From Paraburkholderia heleia NBRC 101817 (GTDB lineage: Bacteria; Pseudomonadota; Gammaproteobacteria; Burkholderiales; Burkholderiaceae): a DNA stretch of 64,000 nucleotides. The position numbers were made by a program, and so were the translations under genes. Shown piece after piece: positions 19,432 to 28,790 of the stretch; position 1 is the stretch's first letter; each line of letters starts with the position of its first letter. Under the pieces are notes generated by a model, which saw only the letters and a program-made list of their open reading frames with translations, made no database searches and was not told the origin of the DNA. The DNA is taken from positions 1-64,000 of the forward strand of contig NZ_BBJH01000013.1 in the NCBI RefSeq assembly GCF_000739775.1, read 5' to 3'.

Positions 19432-20292
19432 ATGGCAATCGAATCGGTAGGGATTGTGGGCGCAGGCACGATGGGCAACGGCATTGCCCAGGCCGTGGCG
19501 GTGGCGGGGCTCAAGGCGGTGATGATCGACGTCACTGATGCGGCGCTCGCCAGGGGCATCGCCACGCTCACCCATAGCCTCGAGCGGCTCGTCTCGAAGG
19601 GCAAGCTCGAGGCCGGCGCACGCGACGCCGCGCTCGCGCGCATCGAGACGACCACCGACTACCAGCGCCTCGGGAGCGTCGATCTCGTGATCGAGGCGGC
19701 GACCGAGAACGCCGAGCTCAAGACGCGCATTCTCAAGCAGATCGAGGCCGCGGCCCGCCCCGACGCGATCGTCGCATCGAACACCTCGTCGATCTCGATC
19801 ACGGCGCTCGCGACCACGCTCGCCGACCCCTCGCGCTTCATCGGCATGCACTTTTTCAACCCGGTGCCGATGATGCCGCTCGTCGAAGTGATCCGCGGTC
19901 TGCAGACGCGGCCGGACGTGGCCGAGTCGGTACGCGAAATGGCGCTGCGCCTCGGGAAGACGCCGATCGCCGTGAAGAACGCGCCGGGCTTCGTGGTGAA
20001 CCGCATTCTGGTGCCGATGATCAACGAGGCGTTTTTCGTGCTCGCGGAAGGCATTGCGAGCGCCGAGGAAATCGACGCCGGCATGAAGCTCGGCGCCAAT
20101 CATCCGATTGGACCGCTCGCGCTGGCGGACCTGATCGGCCTCGACGTGTGTCTTTCGGTGATGGATGTGTTCCTGAAGGACTTCGGCGACTCGAAGTATC
20201 GTGCGTGCCCGCTGCTGCGCGAGATGGTCGCGGCGGGCCAGCTCGGCCGCAAGACCGGCCGCGGCGTGTATCAGTACGACAAGGTGTCCTGA
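19432..20292 (+). CDS. 3-hydroxybutyryl-CoA/3-hydroxyacyl-CoA dehydrogenase
   Basis: 286 residues, the size of stand-alone Hbd/PaaH-type enzymes. The Rossmann motif GIVGAGTMGNGIAQAVAVAG is at residues 6-25. The catalytic His-Glu pair is expected in SRFIGMHFFNPVPMMPLVEV (His near 143). The C-terminal helical dimerisation domain contains NRILVPMINEAFFVLAEGIAS and NHPIGPLALADLIGLD. It interconverts 3-hydroxyacyl-CoA and 3-oxoacyl-CoA with NAD(P). It converges with galM, whose stop is 17 bases away. Confidence 0.93.
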   Translation: MAIESVGIVGAGTMGNGIAQAVAVAGLKAVMIDVTDAALARGIATLTHSLERLVSKGKLEAGARDAALARIETTTDYQRLGSVDLVIEAATENAELKTRILKQIEAAARPDAIVASNTSSISITALATTLADPSRFIGMHFFNPVPMMPLVEVIRGLQTRPDVAESVREMALRLGKTPIAVKNAPGFVVNRILVPMINEAFFVLAEGIASAEEIDAGMKLGANHPIGPLALADLIGLDVCLSVMDVFLKDFGDSKYRACPLLREMVAAGQLGRKTGRGVYQYDKVS

Positions 20293-20308
20293 GGCCTCGC
20301 GCCGGGCT

Positions 20309-21409
20309 TCAGGCGAGCACGCTCACGCGGTATTGCGTGACTTGCCGATAGGTCTTGCCGGGCTGCAGCACCACTTCGTCGCAGGCGGGCGCTTCCATGT
20401 TGATCTGGTTCGGGAAGCCGCCCGCTTCGAGGCAAAGCCCCGCATAGCGCGCGCACGTCGCGCCCCGGCGTCCCGGCTGCCCCTCCAGATAATTCCCCGT
20501 ATAGAGCTGCAGGCCGCGCTGATCGGTCGAGACGGCAAGCTCGCGTCCGCTGCCCGGCTCGTAGACGCGCGCCACCGGCCGCACCGGCCAACGCCCCGGC
20601 GCGGCGTGCAGCGTGCCTGCCGTGCTCTCGGGGGCGCGCAGCACGTAGCAGTGGTCGAAACCGCGTGCGCGCTCGAGCTGGGCGTGCGGCCAGTCGAGCC
20701 GCCCGCCGAGCGGCGCGCCATGGCGGAAGTCGAAGGCGCTGCCCGAGACGTCGGCAATGCGCGCGGGAATCAACTGCGGATCGACTTCGAGGAAGGCGTC
20801 CGCGTCGATCGTCAGCACATGGCCGCGAATGTCCGGGCTCACCTCGCCGGAGAGGTTGAAGTAGCCGTGGCTCGTGAGATTCAGCGGCGTAGGCGCGTCG
20901 GTCACGCCCTCGTATTCGAGCGTGAGCGTGCCTTCGTCGTCGAGCGTATAGCGCACCTGCACGCTCACGTTGCCCGGAAAGCCGCCGTCGCCTTCGGGCG
21001 AGTCGAGCCGCAGCACGAGCGACCCCCGGTCCTCTTCCACCTGCCACATCTGCCGATGAAAGCCGTTCGCGCCGCCGTGCAGCAGATTGCCGTTCTCGTT
21101 GCGATCGAGCGGATAGTCGATCCCGTCCAGCGTGAAATGCGCACCCGCGATGCGGTTGGCCCAGCGCCCGACCACGCCGCCCATATACGTGGTGGCCGCG
21201 AGATAGTCCGCCGGCGTGTCGTGGCCGAGCATGATGTCCGCGAGGCGGCCGGCGCGATCGGGCGCGAACCACGAGACGAGCGTCGCGCCGAGGTCGCTGA
21301 TCGTCACCTTCATGCCCTGCGCGTTGCGCAGCGTGTAGAGCCGCACGGCGTCGCCGCCGGGCAGGGCGCCCCACGGTTCGGAAGTCAGATGGGCAGCAAG
21401 AGTGTTCAT
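20309..21409 (-). CDS. galM: aldose 1-epimerase (mutarotase)
   Basis: 366 residues from the ATG at 21409. A galactose mutarotase beta-sandwich with family landmarks NRIAGAHFTLDGIDYPLDRN and LLHGGANGFHRQMW (the catalytic-region His), NLTSHGYFNLSG (second His) and the GFDHCYVL and NYLEG stretches toward the C-terminus; a late Glu in CLEAGGFPNQIN is the expected base. It interconverts alpha- and beta-anomers of aldoses. It is 58 bp downstream of xylR on the same strand, which suggests that it serves xylose (or other pentose) anomer conversion for the divergent xyl genes. Confidence 0.93.
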   Translation of the reverse strand: MNTLAAHLTSEPWGALPGGDAVRLYTLRNAQGMKVTISDLGATLVSWFAPDRAGRLADIMLGHDTPADYLAATTYMGGVVGRWANRIAGAHFTLDGIDYPLDRNENGNLLHGGANGFHRQMWQVEEDRGSLVLRLDSPEGDGGFPGNVSVQVRYTLDDEGTLTLEYEGVTDAPTPLNLTSHGYFNLSGEVSPDIRGHVLTIDADAFLEVDPQLIPARIADVSGSAFDFRHGAPLGGRLDWPHAQLERARGFDHCYVLRAPESTAGTLHAAPGRWPVRPVARVYEPGSGRELAVSTDQRGLQLYTGNYLEGQPGRRGATCARYAGLCLEAGGFPNQINMEAPACDEVVLQPGKTYRQVTQYRVSVLA

Positions 21410-21467
21410 GAGCTGAAGGGAACGTATGAAGAAAGCGTGATTGTCCGGGAAGGCCGAAGCCGCTTCA

Positions 21468-22679
21468 TCAAGTGGACAGGCGCGGGTCCGAAGCGTTCGC
21501 GACGCTGTCCTGATATTCGCGCGGCGTGCATCCCAGTTCGCGCCGGAATACGGCATACATGTATTGCAGCGACGTGAATCCGCAGCGGATCGCCACTTCC
21601 GCACTCGAGGCGTCGCGGCTCGCGAGCATCGCCTTCGCGGCGTCGAGTTTGTGGCGCAGGATTTCCTGGTGGACCGTGCACTGCAGTTCACGCCGGAAAT
21701 AGTCTTCCAGCGACGAGCGCGAGACGCCCACGTAGTCGGCCACCTGCTCGGTCTTGATGCCCTGGCAAGCGTACTGGCGGATGAAGTGGCGCGCACGCAT
21801 GACATGCGGGCTCGACAGCGGTTCGTGCCGGGTCGATTCGAGCACGTTGATGCCCACGGGCGGAACCAGGATGCGTTGGCCCGGAAAACGGGCGCCGCGC
21901 AGCATCTGGTGCAGCAGGTGGGCGGCGGTCTTGCCCATCTCCTCCGTGCCCTGGATGACCGACGAGAGCGGAATGCGCGTGAGCGTGCGGGTGAGCGGAT
22001 CGTTGTCGATGCCGATGATCGCCACCTGCTCGGGCACGGCAATGCCGTGAATCAGGCAGGCCTGCAGCAAATGCCGCGCCCGTGCGTCCGTCACGGCGAT
22101 CACGCCCACCGGCTTGGGCAGGCTGTGCAGCCAGACGCTCAACTGCTCGATGGCCTGGTTCCACGCGCTGGCGCTGGTCGCCTGGCCCCGGTAGATCGGC
22201 GCCTGCAGGCCCTCTTCGCGGGCGAGCGCCTGAAACGCCAGCTCGCGCTCCTGCGCCCAACGGTTTTCTTGCGCGACGGGCAGGCTGTACATCGCGAAAT
22301 TGGGCAGGCCCGCGCCGATCAGATGCGTCCACGCGAGCGAGACCAGTTTGCGGTTGTCGGTCGCGATATAGGGCACGTCGGCCGGGTACTGGGCCGCATC
22401 TTCGAATGACGAGCCCACGGCGACCACCGGCAGCGGGCAGCCGCGCAGGGCATCGGCCACGTCGGGGTCGTCGAAGTCGGCGATGATGCCGTCCCCGTCG
22501 AAGCGCTCGATGCCCGCCAGGCGGCAGCGGAAGTCTTCCTCGAGAAAGAGGTCCCACGCGACGCGCGTGGAGCGCAAATAGTGGCCGATCCCCGCAATGA
22601 TCTCGCGGTCGTACACCTTATTTGCGTTGAAGAGCAGCGCGATGCGGTGGGGCGTCTGGGAAGCGGGGGCGCGGGTCAT
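21468..22679 (-). CDS. xylR: xylose operon transcriptional activator XylR
   Basis: 403 residues from the ATG at 22679, like the E. coli XylR of 392. The N-terminal two thirds is a LacI-type periplasmic-binding sensor (RIALLFNANKVYDREIIAGIGHYLR, VPYIATDNRKL, VAIIGIDNDPLTRTLTRIPLSSV). The C-terminal 100 residues are an AraC helix-turn-helix pair (HFIRQYACQGIKTEQVADYVGVSRSSLEDYF and SAEVAIRCGFTSLQYMYAVFRRE). This combination binds xylose and activates isomerase-pathway genes. It is divergent from xylA, with 309 bp of control region between. Confidence 0.95.
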   Translation of the reverse strand: MTRAPASQTPHRIALLFNANKVYDREIIAGIGHYLRSTRVAWDLFLEEDFRCRLAGIERFDGDGIIADFDDPDVADALRGCPLPVVAVGSSFEDAAQYPADVPYIATDNRKLVSLAWTHLIGAGLPNFAMYSLPVAQENRWAQERELAFQALAREEGLQAPIYRGQATSASAWNQAIEQLSVWLHSLPKPVGVIAVTDARARHLLQACLIHGIAVPEQVAIIGIDNDPLTRTLTRIPLSSVIQGTEEMGKTAAHLLHQMLRGARFPGQRILVPPVGINVLESTRHEPLSSPHVMRARHFIRQYACQGIKTEQVADYVGVSRSSLEDYFRRELQCTVHQEILRHKLDAAKAMLASRDASSAEVAIRCGFTSLQYMYAVFRRELGCTPREYQDSVANASDPRLST

Positions 22680-22896
22680 GTCGTGTCGGCGGCTGTTCGC
22701 CCGGCTTGGTGCGCCTGCGGAAAGCCGCACTGTCTCCAGTTCGGGCGCGGTGCACGCAAATGAGCGCCGCGCTACGATGTCTCTCGCGCCGGTGGCGCGT
22801 CGTTTTAAGCGTCCGGCTATTTTAGGCCCACATTCGGTTCGCGGGCACAACGGCCGCGCCGGTCGGCAGGAAACATTACAGGTCTCACGCAATTTC

Positions 22897-22904
22897 GCAA
22901 TTGC
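22897..22904. promoter_or_regulatory. candidate XylR operator upstream of xylA
   Basis: The palindrome GCAATTGC sits in the context TTTCGCAATTGCCGCA, 85 bases before the xylA ATG, with a second GCAATT two bases upstream as a direct repeat. The same 8-mer in the context TCCGCAATTGC or TTCGCAATTGC precedes xylB and xylF. The rest of the 309-base xylR-xylA spacer shows no gene. Confidence 0.55.
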
Positions 22905-22988
22905 CGCACTTTGCGCGTCGCGGGCAGTATGACGTCACACAGAGGGATGCACGCTGCGCCGCTGCGCTGCAACAACATTGGAGACATC

Positions 22989-24311
22989 ATGTCGTATTTC
23001 GAACATATTCCCGCCATTCGATACGAAGGCCCGCAGTCGGACAACCCGCTTGCGTACCATCACTACGACCGTACCAAAAAGGTGCTCGGCAAGACGCTCG
23101 AGGAGCATCTGCGCATCGCGGTGTGCTACTGGCATTCGTTCGTCTGGCCCGGCAACGACATTTTCGGCCAGGGAGCGTTTCACCGCCCGTGGCAGCAGCC
23201 CGGCGACGCCATGGAGCGCGCGCGCCAGAAGGCCGATGCGGCGTTCGAGTTTTTCTCGAAGCTCGGCACGCCTTACTACACGTTCCATGACACCGATGTC
23301 GCTCCGGAAGGCAAGGACCTGAAGGACTACACGGAAAACTTCAAGCGCATGGTCGACTACCTCGGCGAGCGTCAGCAGGCGAGCGGCGTGAAGCTGCTCT
23401 GGGGCACCGCCAACCTGTTCTCGAATCCGCGCTACGCCGGCGGCGCCGCCACGAACCCCAACCCCGAAGTCTTTGCGTATGCGGCCGCTCAGGTTTGCCA
23501 AGCGCTCGACGCGACGCGCAAGCTGGGTGGCGAGAACTACGTGCTGTGGGGCGGCCGCGAAGGCTATGACACGCTGCTCAATACCGACCTCAAGCGCGAG
23601 CGCGAGCAGTTCGCGCGCTTCCTTTCGATGGTGGTCGAGCACAAGCACCGCACCGGCTTCACCGGCACGCTGCTGATCGAGCCGAAGCCGCAGGAGCCGA
23701 CCAAGCACCAGTACGACTATGACGTTGCGACGGTGCACGGCTTCCTCACGCAATACGGTCTGCAAAACGAAATCCGCGTGAATATCGAGGCGAATCATGC
23801 GACGCTCGCGGGTCACTCGTTCCATCACGAAATCGCCACGGCGTTCGCTCTGGGCGTGTTCGGCAGCGTCGACGCGAATCGCGGCGACCCGCAAAACGGC
23901 TGGGATACGGACCAGTTCCCGAACAGCGTAGAAGAGCTGACGCTCGCGTTCTACGAGATCCTGCGCCACGGCGGCTTTACGACGGGCGGCATGAACTTCG
24001 ACGCGAAGGTGCGCCGCGCGAGCATCGATCCGGAAGACATGTTCTATGGTCACGTGGGGGCGATCGACGTGCTCGCGCTGGCCCTCGAGCGCGGTGCTGC
24101 GCTCGTGGAAAACGACCGGCTCGAGCAGTTCCGCAGCCAGCGTTACGCGGGTTGGGACAGCGAGTTCGGCCGCAAGATTCTCGCAGGGGGCTATTCGCTC
24201 TCGTCGCTCGCCGCCGATGCGCTCGCGCACGGCATGAATCCGCAGCACGCGAGCGGCCAGCAGGAGCGGCTCGAGAATGTCGTGAACCAGGCCATCTACG
24301 GTCAGCGCTAG
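22989..24311 (+). CDS. xylA: xylose isomerase
   Basis: 440 residues, the same as E. coli XylA, from the ATG at 22989. The start [25 protein letters not shown] is typical. The catalytic His is in [13 protein letters not shown] (about residue 101), and metal ligands lie in [35 protein letters not shown] and [19 protein letters not shown]. It converts D-xylose to D-xylulose using two divalent metal ions. First gene of the xylA-B-F-G-H series and divergent from xylR. Confidence 0.97.
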   Translation: MSYFEHIPAIRYEGPQSDNPLAYHHYDRTKKVLGKTLEEHLRIAVCYWHSFVWPGNDIFGQGAFHRPWQQPGDAMERARQKADAAFEFFSKLGTPYYTFHDTDVAPEGKDLKDYTENFKRMVDYLGERQQASGVKLLWGTANLFSNPRYAGGAATNPNPEVFAYAAAQVCQALDATRKLGGENYVLWGGREGYDTLLNTDLKREREQFARFLSMVVEHKHRTGFTGTLLIEPKPQEPTKHQYDYDVATVHGFLTQYGLQNEIRVNIEANHATLAGHSFHHEIATAFALGVFGSVDANRGDPQNGWDTDQFPNSVEELTLAFYEILRHGGFTTGGMNFDAKVRRASIDPEDMFYGHVGAIDVLALALERGAALVENDRLEQFRSQRYAGWDSEFGRKILAGGYSLSSLAADALAHGMNPQHASGQQERLENVVNQAIYGQR

Positions 24312-24359
24312 CCGTGCCACGGCGCGCGCGAAAAAACATTAGCGCGCGCCGTCAAATTC

Positions 24360-24367
24360 GCAATTGC
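24360..24367. promoter_or_regulatory. candidate XylR operator upstream of xylB
   Basis: GCAATTGC in the context AAATTCGCAATTGCGCAG, 50 bases before the xylB ATG; matches the sites before xylA and xylF. Confidence 0.5.
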
Positions 24368-24416
24368 GCAGCTTGCCGTTGAGGGCAAACTGACGCAAAA
24401 AAATCAGGACGGAGAC

Positions 24417-25907
24417 ATGTTCATCGGTATCGACCTCGGCACGTCGGGCGTGAAGGCCGTGCTGCTCGACCGCGCGGGCGATGTGCTCGGCAGCGCGAGC
24501 GCGCCGCTCACCGTGAGCCGGCCACAGCCGCGCTGGTCCGAGCAGGCGCCGCAAGACTGGTGGCTCGCCACGCAGAGCGCATTGCGCGCACTCATCGACG
24601 AGGCGCGCGGGCGCGGCATCGACCCGGCACGCATCGAGGCGCTCGGCCTGACCGGCCAGATGCACGGTGCGACGCTGCTCGACGCGCAGGGCGAAGTGCT
24701 TCGCCCCGCCATTCTGTGGAACGACGGTCGTTCGGATACCGAATGTATCGAACTGGAACGTGCCGTGCCGCAGTTGCATGCCATCGCGGGCAATCTCGCG
24801 ATGCCGGGGTTCACGGCGCCGAAGCTCTTATGGGTGCGCAAGCACGAGCCGGAGATCTTCGCGCGTATCGCGCACGTGCTGTTGCCGAAGGATTATTTGC
24901 GCTGGCTGCTCACGGGCGTATTCGCCACCGATGCGTCGGATGCCGCCGGCACGCTGTGGCTCGACATCGCGAAGCGAGACTATAGCGAGACCTTGCTTGC
25001 GGCGTGCGGCCTCACGCGCGCGCACATGCCGGACGTATTCGAAGGCAACCAGGTGACCGGCTCGCTGCGGCCCGAACTCGCGCGCCAATTCGGCCTGCGC
25101 GACATTCCGGTCGTGGCGGGCGGGGGCGACAACGCGGCGGGCGCGGTGGGCGTGGGCATCGTACGGCCCGGCGACGCGATGCTTTCGCTCGGCACTTCGG
25201 GCGTCTATTTCGCGGTTTCGGACGGCTTTCTCGCCAATCCCGACTCCGCGGTGCACAGCTTCTGTCATGCGTTGCCGCACACGTGGCATCTGATGTCGGT
25301 GATGCTCAACGCGGCCAGTTGCCTCGACTTCACGGCGCAGTTGACGGGCTACGAAAGCGTCGCCGCGTTGCTCGCCGATGCGCAAGCGAACGCGAACGCC
25401 GGGCGCGATGCGCGCCGGCCGTGGTTCCTGCCGTATCTCAGCGGCGAGCGCACGCCGCACAACAACGTCAACGCGAAGGGCGTGTTCTACGGCATGACCC
25501 CGCAGACCTCGCGCGCCGATCTCGCCAACGCCACCCTGGAGGGGGTAGGCTTCGCGCTGCTCGACGGCATGGACGCGCTGCACGCGGCGGGGCTCGTGCC
25601 GGACACGATCACCGTAATCGGCGGCGGCTCGCGCAGCGCCTGGTGGACGCAGATGCTCGCCGATATCAGCGGCCGCGCGCTCACGCTGCGCGCGGGCGGC
25701 GAGGTAGGTCCGGCGCTCGGCGCCGCGCGCCTCGCGCATCTCGCGATCGAACCGGGCGCGACGCTCGACGAAGTGTGCCCGCAGCCGCCCGTGCTGGCGG
25801 TTCGCGAACCCGACACTGCTCGTCACGCGTGGTATCGCGAGGCGCGCCGTCCAACCTTCAACGCGCTGTATCGCGCACTCGAACCGGTTTTCGCAACCGG
25901 CGCCTGA
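24417..25907 (+). CDS. xylB: xylulokinase
   Basis: 496-residue FGGY carbohydrate kinase. The start MFIGIDLGTSGVKAVLLD holds the phosphate-1 loop, followed by EQAPQDWW, GLTGQMHGATLLD, ILWNDGRS and the catalytic-Asp region DASDAAGTLWLDIA. The second lobe has GGGDNAAGAVGVG and VIGGGSRSAWWTQMLAD. It phosphorylates D-xylulose to xylulose 5-phosphate, the entry to the pentose phosphate pathway. It follows xylA by 105 bp with its own candidate XylR box and the ribosome site ACGGAGAC. Confidence 0.96.
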   Translation: MFIGIDLGTSGVKAVLLDRAGDVLGSASAPLTVSRPQPRWSEQAPQDWWLATQSALRALIDEARGRGIDPARIEALGLTGQMHGATLLDAQGEVLRPAILWNDGRSDTECIELERAVPQLHAIAGNLAMPGFTAPKLLWVRKHEPEIFARIAHVLLPKDYLRWLLTGVFATDASDAAGTLWLDIAKRDYSETLLAACGLTRAHMPDVFEGNQVTGSLRPELARQFGLRDIPVVAGGGDNAAGAVGVGIVRPGDAMLSLGTSGVYFAVSDGFLANPDSAVHSFCHALPHTWHLMSVMLNAASCLDFTAQLTGYESVAALLADAQANANAGRDARRPWFLPYLSGERTPHNNVNAKGVFYGMTPQTSRADLANATLEGVGFALLDGMDALHAAGLVPDTITVIGGGSRSAWWTQMLADISGRALTLRAGGEVGPALGAARLAHLAIEPGATLDEVCPQPPVLAVREPDTARHAWYREARRPTFNALYRALEPVFATGA

Positions 25908-25931
25908 TTAGCGGCGCCGGCGAGGAAAAAA

Positions 25932-25956
25932 CTGCACGGCCAGTGTAGTCGTGCAG
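25932..25956 (+). other. stem-loop after xylB
   Basis: CTGCACG (25932-25938) pairs with CGTGCAG (25950-25956) around an 11-base loop, 25 bases past the xylB stop, without a T run. Possibly an mRNA 3' end stabiliser or weak terminator. Confidence 0.4.
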
Positions 25957-26010
25957 TCGATTGGTAGTCCTACGGTTATACCGCACGCTGTGCCGTTTTG
26001 CGTGTGTTCC

Positions 26011-26018
26011 GCAATTGC
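26011..26018. promoter_or_regulatory. candidate XylR operator upstream of xylF
   Basis: GCAATTGC in the context GTTCCGCAATTGCATCGG, 85 bases before the xylF ATG, the same distance as for xylA. Confidence 0.5.
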
Positions 26019-26102
26019 ATCGGCAACAACCTGAAAACCATCGCCGCGGCGGCGACGCGTTCGCGCGTGCCTGCGTATCGGCATCAAGAGGAGTATGGAG
26101 AC

Positions 26103-27131
26103 ATGAATTTCACCAAACGTCGTTCGGTTCTGAGTTCGCTCGTGTGCGCAGCCGTGCTCGCGAGCCTGTCACTTGCCGCCCCGCTTGCGCATGCGAGCAA
26201 GGATCATCCCGAGATCGGCTTCTGTATCGATGACCTGCGTGTCGAGCGCTGGTCGCGCGACCGCGACTATTTCGTCGCTGCCGCGGAAAAGATGGGTGCG
26301 AAGGTGTCGGTACAGTCGGCTGACGCCAGCGAAGAACGCCAGATCTCGCAGATCGAGAACCTCATTTCGCGTGGCGTCGACGTCATCGTGATCGTGCCGT
26401 TCAACTCGAAGACGCTCGGCAATGTTGTCGCCGAAGCGAAGAAGGCAGGCATCAAGGTCGTTTCGTATGACCGCCTGATTCTCGACGCCGATATCGACGC
26501 GTACATTTCCTTCGACAACGAGAAGGTGGGCGAACTCCAGGCGAAGGGCGTCTACGACGCACAGCCCAAGGGCAACTACTTCCTGCTGGGCGGCGCGCCC
26601 ACCGACAACAACGCGAAGATGCTGCGTGCAGGACAACTGAAGGTCCTCAAGCCCGCCATCGACCGTGGCGACATCAAGGTGGTCGGCCAGCAGTGGGTGC
26701 CGGAGTGGAGCGCTTCGACGGCGCTGCGCATCATGGAAGACGCGCTCACCGCGAACAACAACAAGATCGACGCAGTCGTCGCCTCGAACGACGGCACGGC
26801 CGGTGGCGCGATCCAGGCGCTCGCCGCGCAGCATCTCGCGGGCAAGGTGCCGGTCTCGGGCCAGGACGCGGACCTCGCCGCGGTCAAGCGCGTGGTGGCG
26901 GGCACGCAGACCATGACGGTCTACAAGCCGCTCAAGCTCATCGCGAGCGAAGCCGCGAAGCTCGCTGTCGATCTCGCGAAGGGCCAGAAGCCCGCGTACA
27001 ACGCGCAGTACGACAACGGCAAGAAGAAGGTCGATACGGTGCTGTTGCAGCCGACGCTGCTTACGAAGAGCAACGTGGACGTCGTCGTGAAGGACGGCTT
27101 CTACACGCAGGCGCAACTGGCAAGCCAGTAA
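26103..27131 (+). CDS. xylF: D-xylose ABC transporter, periplasmic substrate-binding protein
   Basis: 342 residues from the ATG at 26103. A signal peptide covers about residues 1-31 (twin basic start, hydrophobic core, PLAHA cleavage region). The mature part is a type I sugar-binding protein whose IGFCIDDLRVERWSRDRDYF, VIVIVPFNSKTLG, VSYDRLIL and VVASNDGTAGGAIQAL segments match XylF. It captures D-xylose in the periplasm for XylGH. The ribosome site is AAGAGGAGTATGGAGAC. A repeat-rich intercistronic element separates it from xylG. Confidence 0.95.
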   Translation: MNFTKRRSVLSSLVCAAVLASLSLAAPLAHASKDHPEIGFCIDDLRVERWSRDRDYFVAAAEKMGAKVSVQSADASEERQISQIENLISRGVDVIVIVPFNSKTLGNVVAEAKKAGIKVVSYDRLILDADIDAYISFDNEKVGELQAKGVYDAQPKGNYFLLGGAPTDNNAKMLRAGQLKVLKPAIDRGDIKVVGQQWVPEWSASTALRIMEDALTANNNKIDAVVASNDGTAGGAIQALAAQHLAGKVPVSGQDADLAAVKRVVAGTQTMTVYKPLKLIASEAAKLAVDLAKGQKPAYNAQYDNGKKKVDTVLLQPTLLTKSNVDVVVKDGFYTQAQLASQ

Positions 27132-27166
27132 CGCTTATGGCCTGACGGCCCGCGCGCGACACGAGT

Positions 27167-27198
27167 GTGGCCACGAAAGTGGTCACGGATGTGATCAC
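27167..27198 (+). repeat. three tandem 8-bp palindromes between xylF and xylG
   Basis: GTGGCCAC (27167-27174), GTGGTCAC (27179-27186) and GTGATCAC (27191-27198) are spaced by GAAA and GGAT, a 12-base period. Unit 1 can pair with unit 2 (8 bp, GAAA tetraloop) or unit 2 with unit 3, so two exclusive hairpins exist. Hairpins after the binding-protein gene often protect its mRNA and lower expression of the downstream membrane genes. Confidence 0.7.
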
Positions 27199-27236
27199 TG
27201 CGTCGCGTGCGGGCCATCGCAGCGAGTAACCAGCGT

Positions 27237-28790
27237 ATGACCGAACCCTTGCTGACGATGCGCGGCATCGTCAAGTCCTTTGCGGGCGTGAAAGCGCTCG
27301 ACGGCATCGACCTCACGGTGCGGCCCGGCGAATGCGTGGGCCTGTGCGGTGAGAACGGCGCCGGCAAATCCACGCTCATGAAAGTGCTCTCGGGCGTGTA
27401 CCCGCATGGCACCTGGAGCGGCGAGATCCGTTGGGAAGGCGCGCCGCTCGAAGCGCAAAGCGTGCGCGACACCGAACGCGCGGGCATCGTCATCATCCAC
27501 CAGGAACTGATGCTCGTGCCCGAGCTGTCGGTCGCGGAGAACATCTTTCTCGGCAACGAGATCACGCTCCCGGGCGGCCGCATGAATTACGCGGCGATGT
27601 ACCAGCGCGCCGACGCATTGCTGCGCGAGCTGAACATCGATGCCATCAACGTGGCGCAGCCGGTGATGAACTACGGCGGCGGCCATCAACAGCTCATCGA
27701 GATCGCGAAGGCGCTGAACAAGCGCGCGAAGCTGCTGATTCTCGACGAGCCGTCGTCGTCGCTTACGGCGGCGGAAACGAAGATCCTGCTCGACATCGTG
27801 CGCGACCTGAAGCGCCGCGGCGTGGCGTGCGTCTACATCTCGCACAAGCTCGACGAAGTCGAGGCCGTGTGCGACACGGTGAGCGTGATTCGCGACGGCC
27901 GTCACGTGGCCACCGAGCCGATGGCGACGCTCACCACCGACCGCATCATTGCGATGATGGTGGGGCGCGAGATCCGCAATCTCTTTCCGCGCGAGCCGCA
28001 CGATATCGGCGAGGTCGTGTTCGAGGCCCGCAACGTGACCTGCCATGACGTGACGAACCCGCGCCGCAAGCGCGTGGACGACGTCTCGTTCTCGGTGCGT
28101 CGCGGAGAGATCCTCGGCGTGGCCGGACTGGTTGGCGCGGGCCGCACGGAAACGATGCAGGCGATCTTCGGTGCGTACGCGGGCGCATGCACGGCGACGG
28201 TCCTGCTCGAAGGCAGGCCACTGAAAATCCGCTCGCCGCTCGACGCGATCAAGGCGGGCATCGCCATGGTGCCCGAGGACCGCAAGCGTCACGGCATCGT
28301 GCCGCAACTGGGCGTGGGCCACAACATCACGCTCTCGGTGCTGCAGCGCTTTTCCCGGCATGGACGCATCGACACGGCCGCCGAGCTCGATACGATCCGC
28401 ACGGAGATGCAGCGCCTTTCGGTGCGCGCGGCGAACCCCATGCTGTCGATTGCGAGCCTCTCGGGCGGCAATCAGCAGAAGGCGGTGCTCACCAAGATGC
28501 TGCTCACCGACCCGAAGGTGCTGATCCTCGACGAACCGACGCGCGGCGTGGACGTCGGCGCGAAGTACGAGATCTACAAGTTGATCTTCCAGCTGGCCAA
28601 ACGCGGCGTGGCGATCGTGATGGTGTCGTCCGAGTTGCCCGAAGTGCTGGGCATCAGCGACCGCGTGCTCGTGATCGGCGAGGGCGAGTTGCGCGGCGAC
28701 TTCGTCAACGACGACCTCACGCAGGAAGACATTCTTGGCGCGGCGATCCAGAGCGTGCGCGCCCAACCCGATACAGCGAGTGCAGTATGA
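27237..28790 (+). CDS. xylG: D-xylose ABC transporter, ATP-binding protein
   Basis: 517 residues, two ABC cassettes in tandem as usual for monosaccharide importers. First cassette: Walker A GENGAGKS (about 38-45), signature [15 protein letters not shown], Walker [14 protein letters not shown]. Second cassette (from about 265): degenerate Walker [10 protein letters not shown], signature [15 protein letters not shown], Walker [15 protein letters not shown]. It powers xylose uptake at the inner-membrane face. The stop overlaps the xylH start (ATGA). The start at 27237 gives the standard N-terminus [20 protein letters not shown]. Confidence 0.96.
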   Translation: MTEPLLTMRGIVKSFAGVKALDGIDLTVRPGECVGLCGENGAGKSTLMKVLSGVYPHGTWSGEIRWEGAPLEAQSVRDTERAGIVIIHQELMLVPELSVAENIFLGNEITLPGGRMNYAAMYQRADALLRELNIDAINVAQPVMNYGGGHQQLIEIAKALNKRAKLLILDEPSSSLTAAETKILLDIVRDLKRRGVACVYISHKLDEVEAVCDTVSVIRDGRHVATEPMATLTTDRIIAMMVGREIRNLFPREPHDIGEVVFEARNVTCHDVTNPRRKRVDDVSFSVRRGEILGVAGLVGAGRTETMQAIFGAYAGACTATVLLEGRPLKIRSPLDAIKAGIAMVPEDRKRHGIVPQLGVGHNITLSVLQRFSRHGRIDTAAELDTIRTEMQRLSVRAANPMLSIASLSGGNQQKAVLTKMLLTDPKVLILDEPTRGVDVGAKYEIYKLIFQLAKRGVAIVMVSSELPEVLGISDRVLVIGEGELRGDFVNDDLTQEDILGAAIQSVRAQPDTASAV

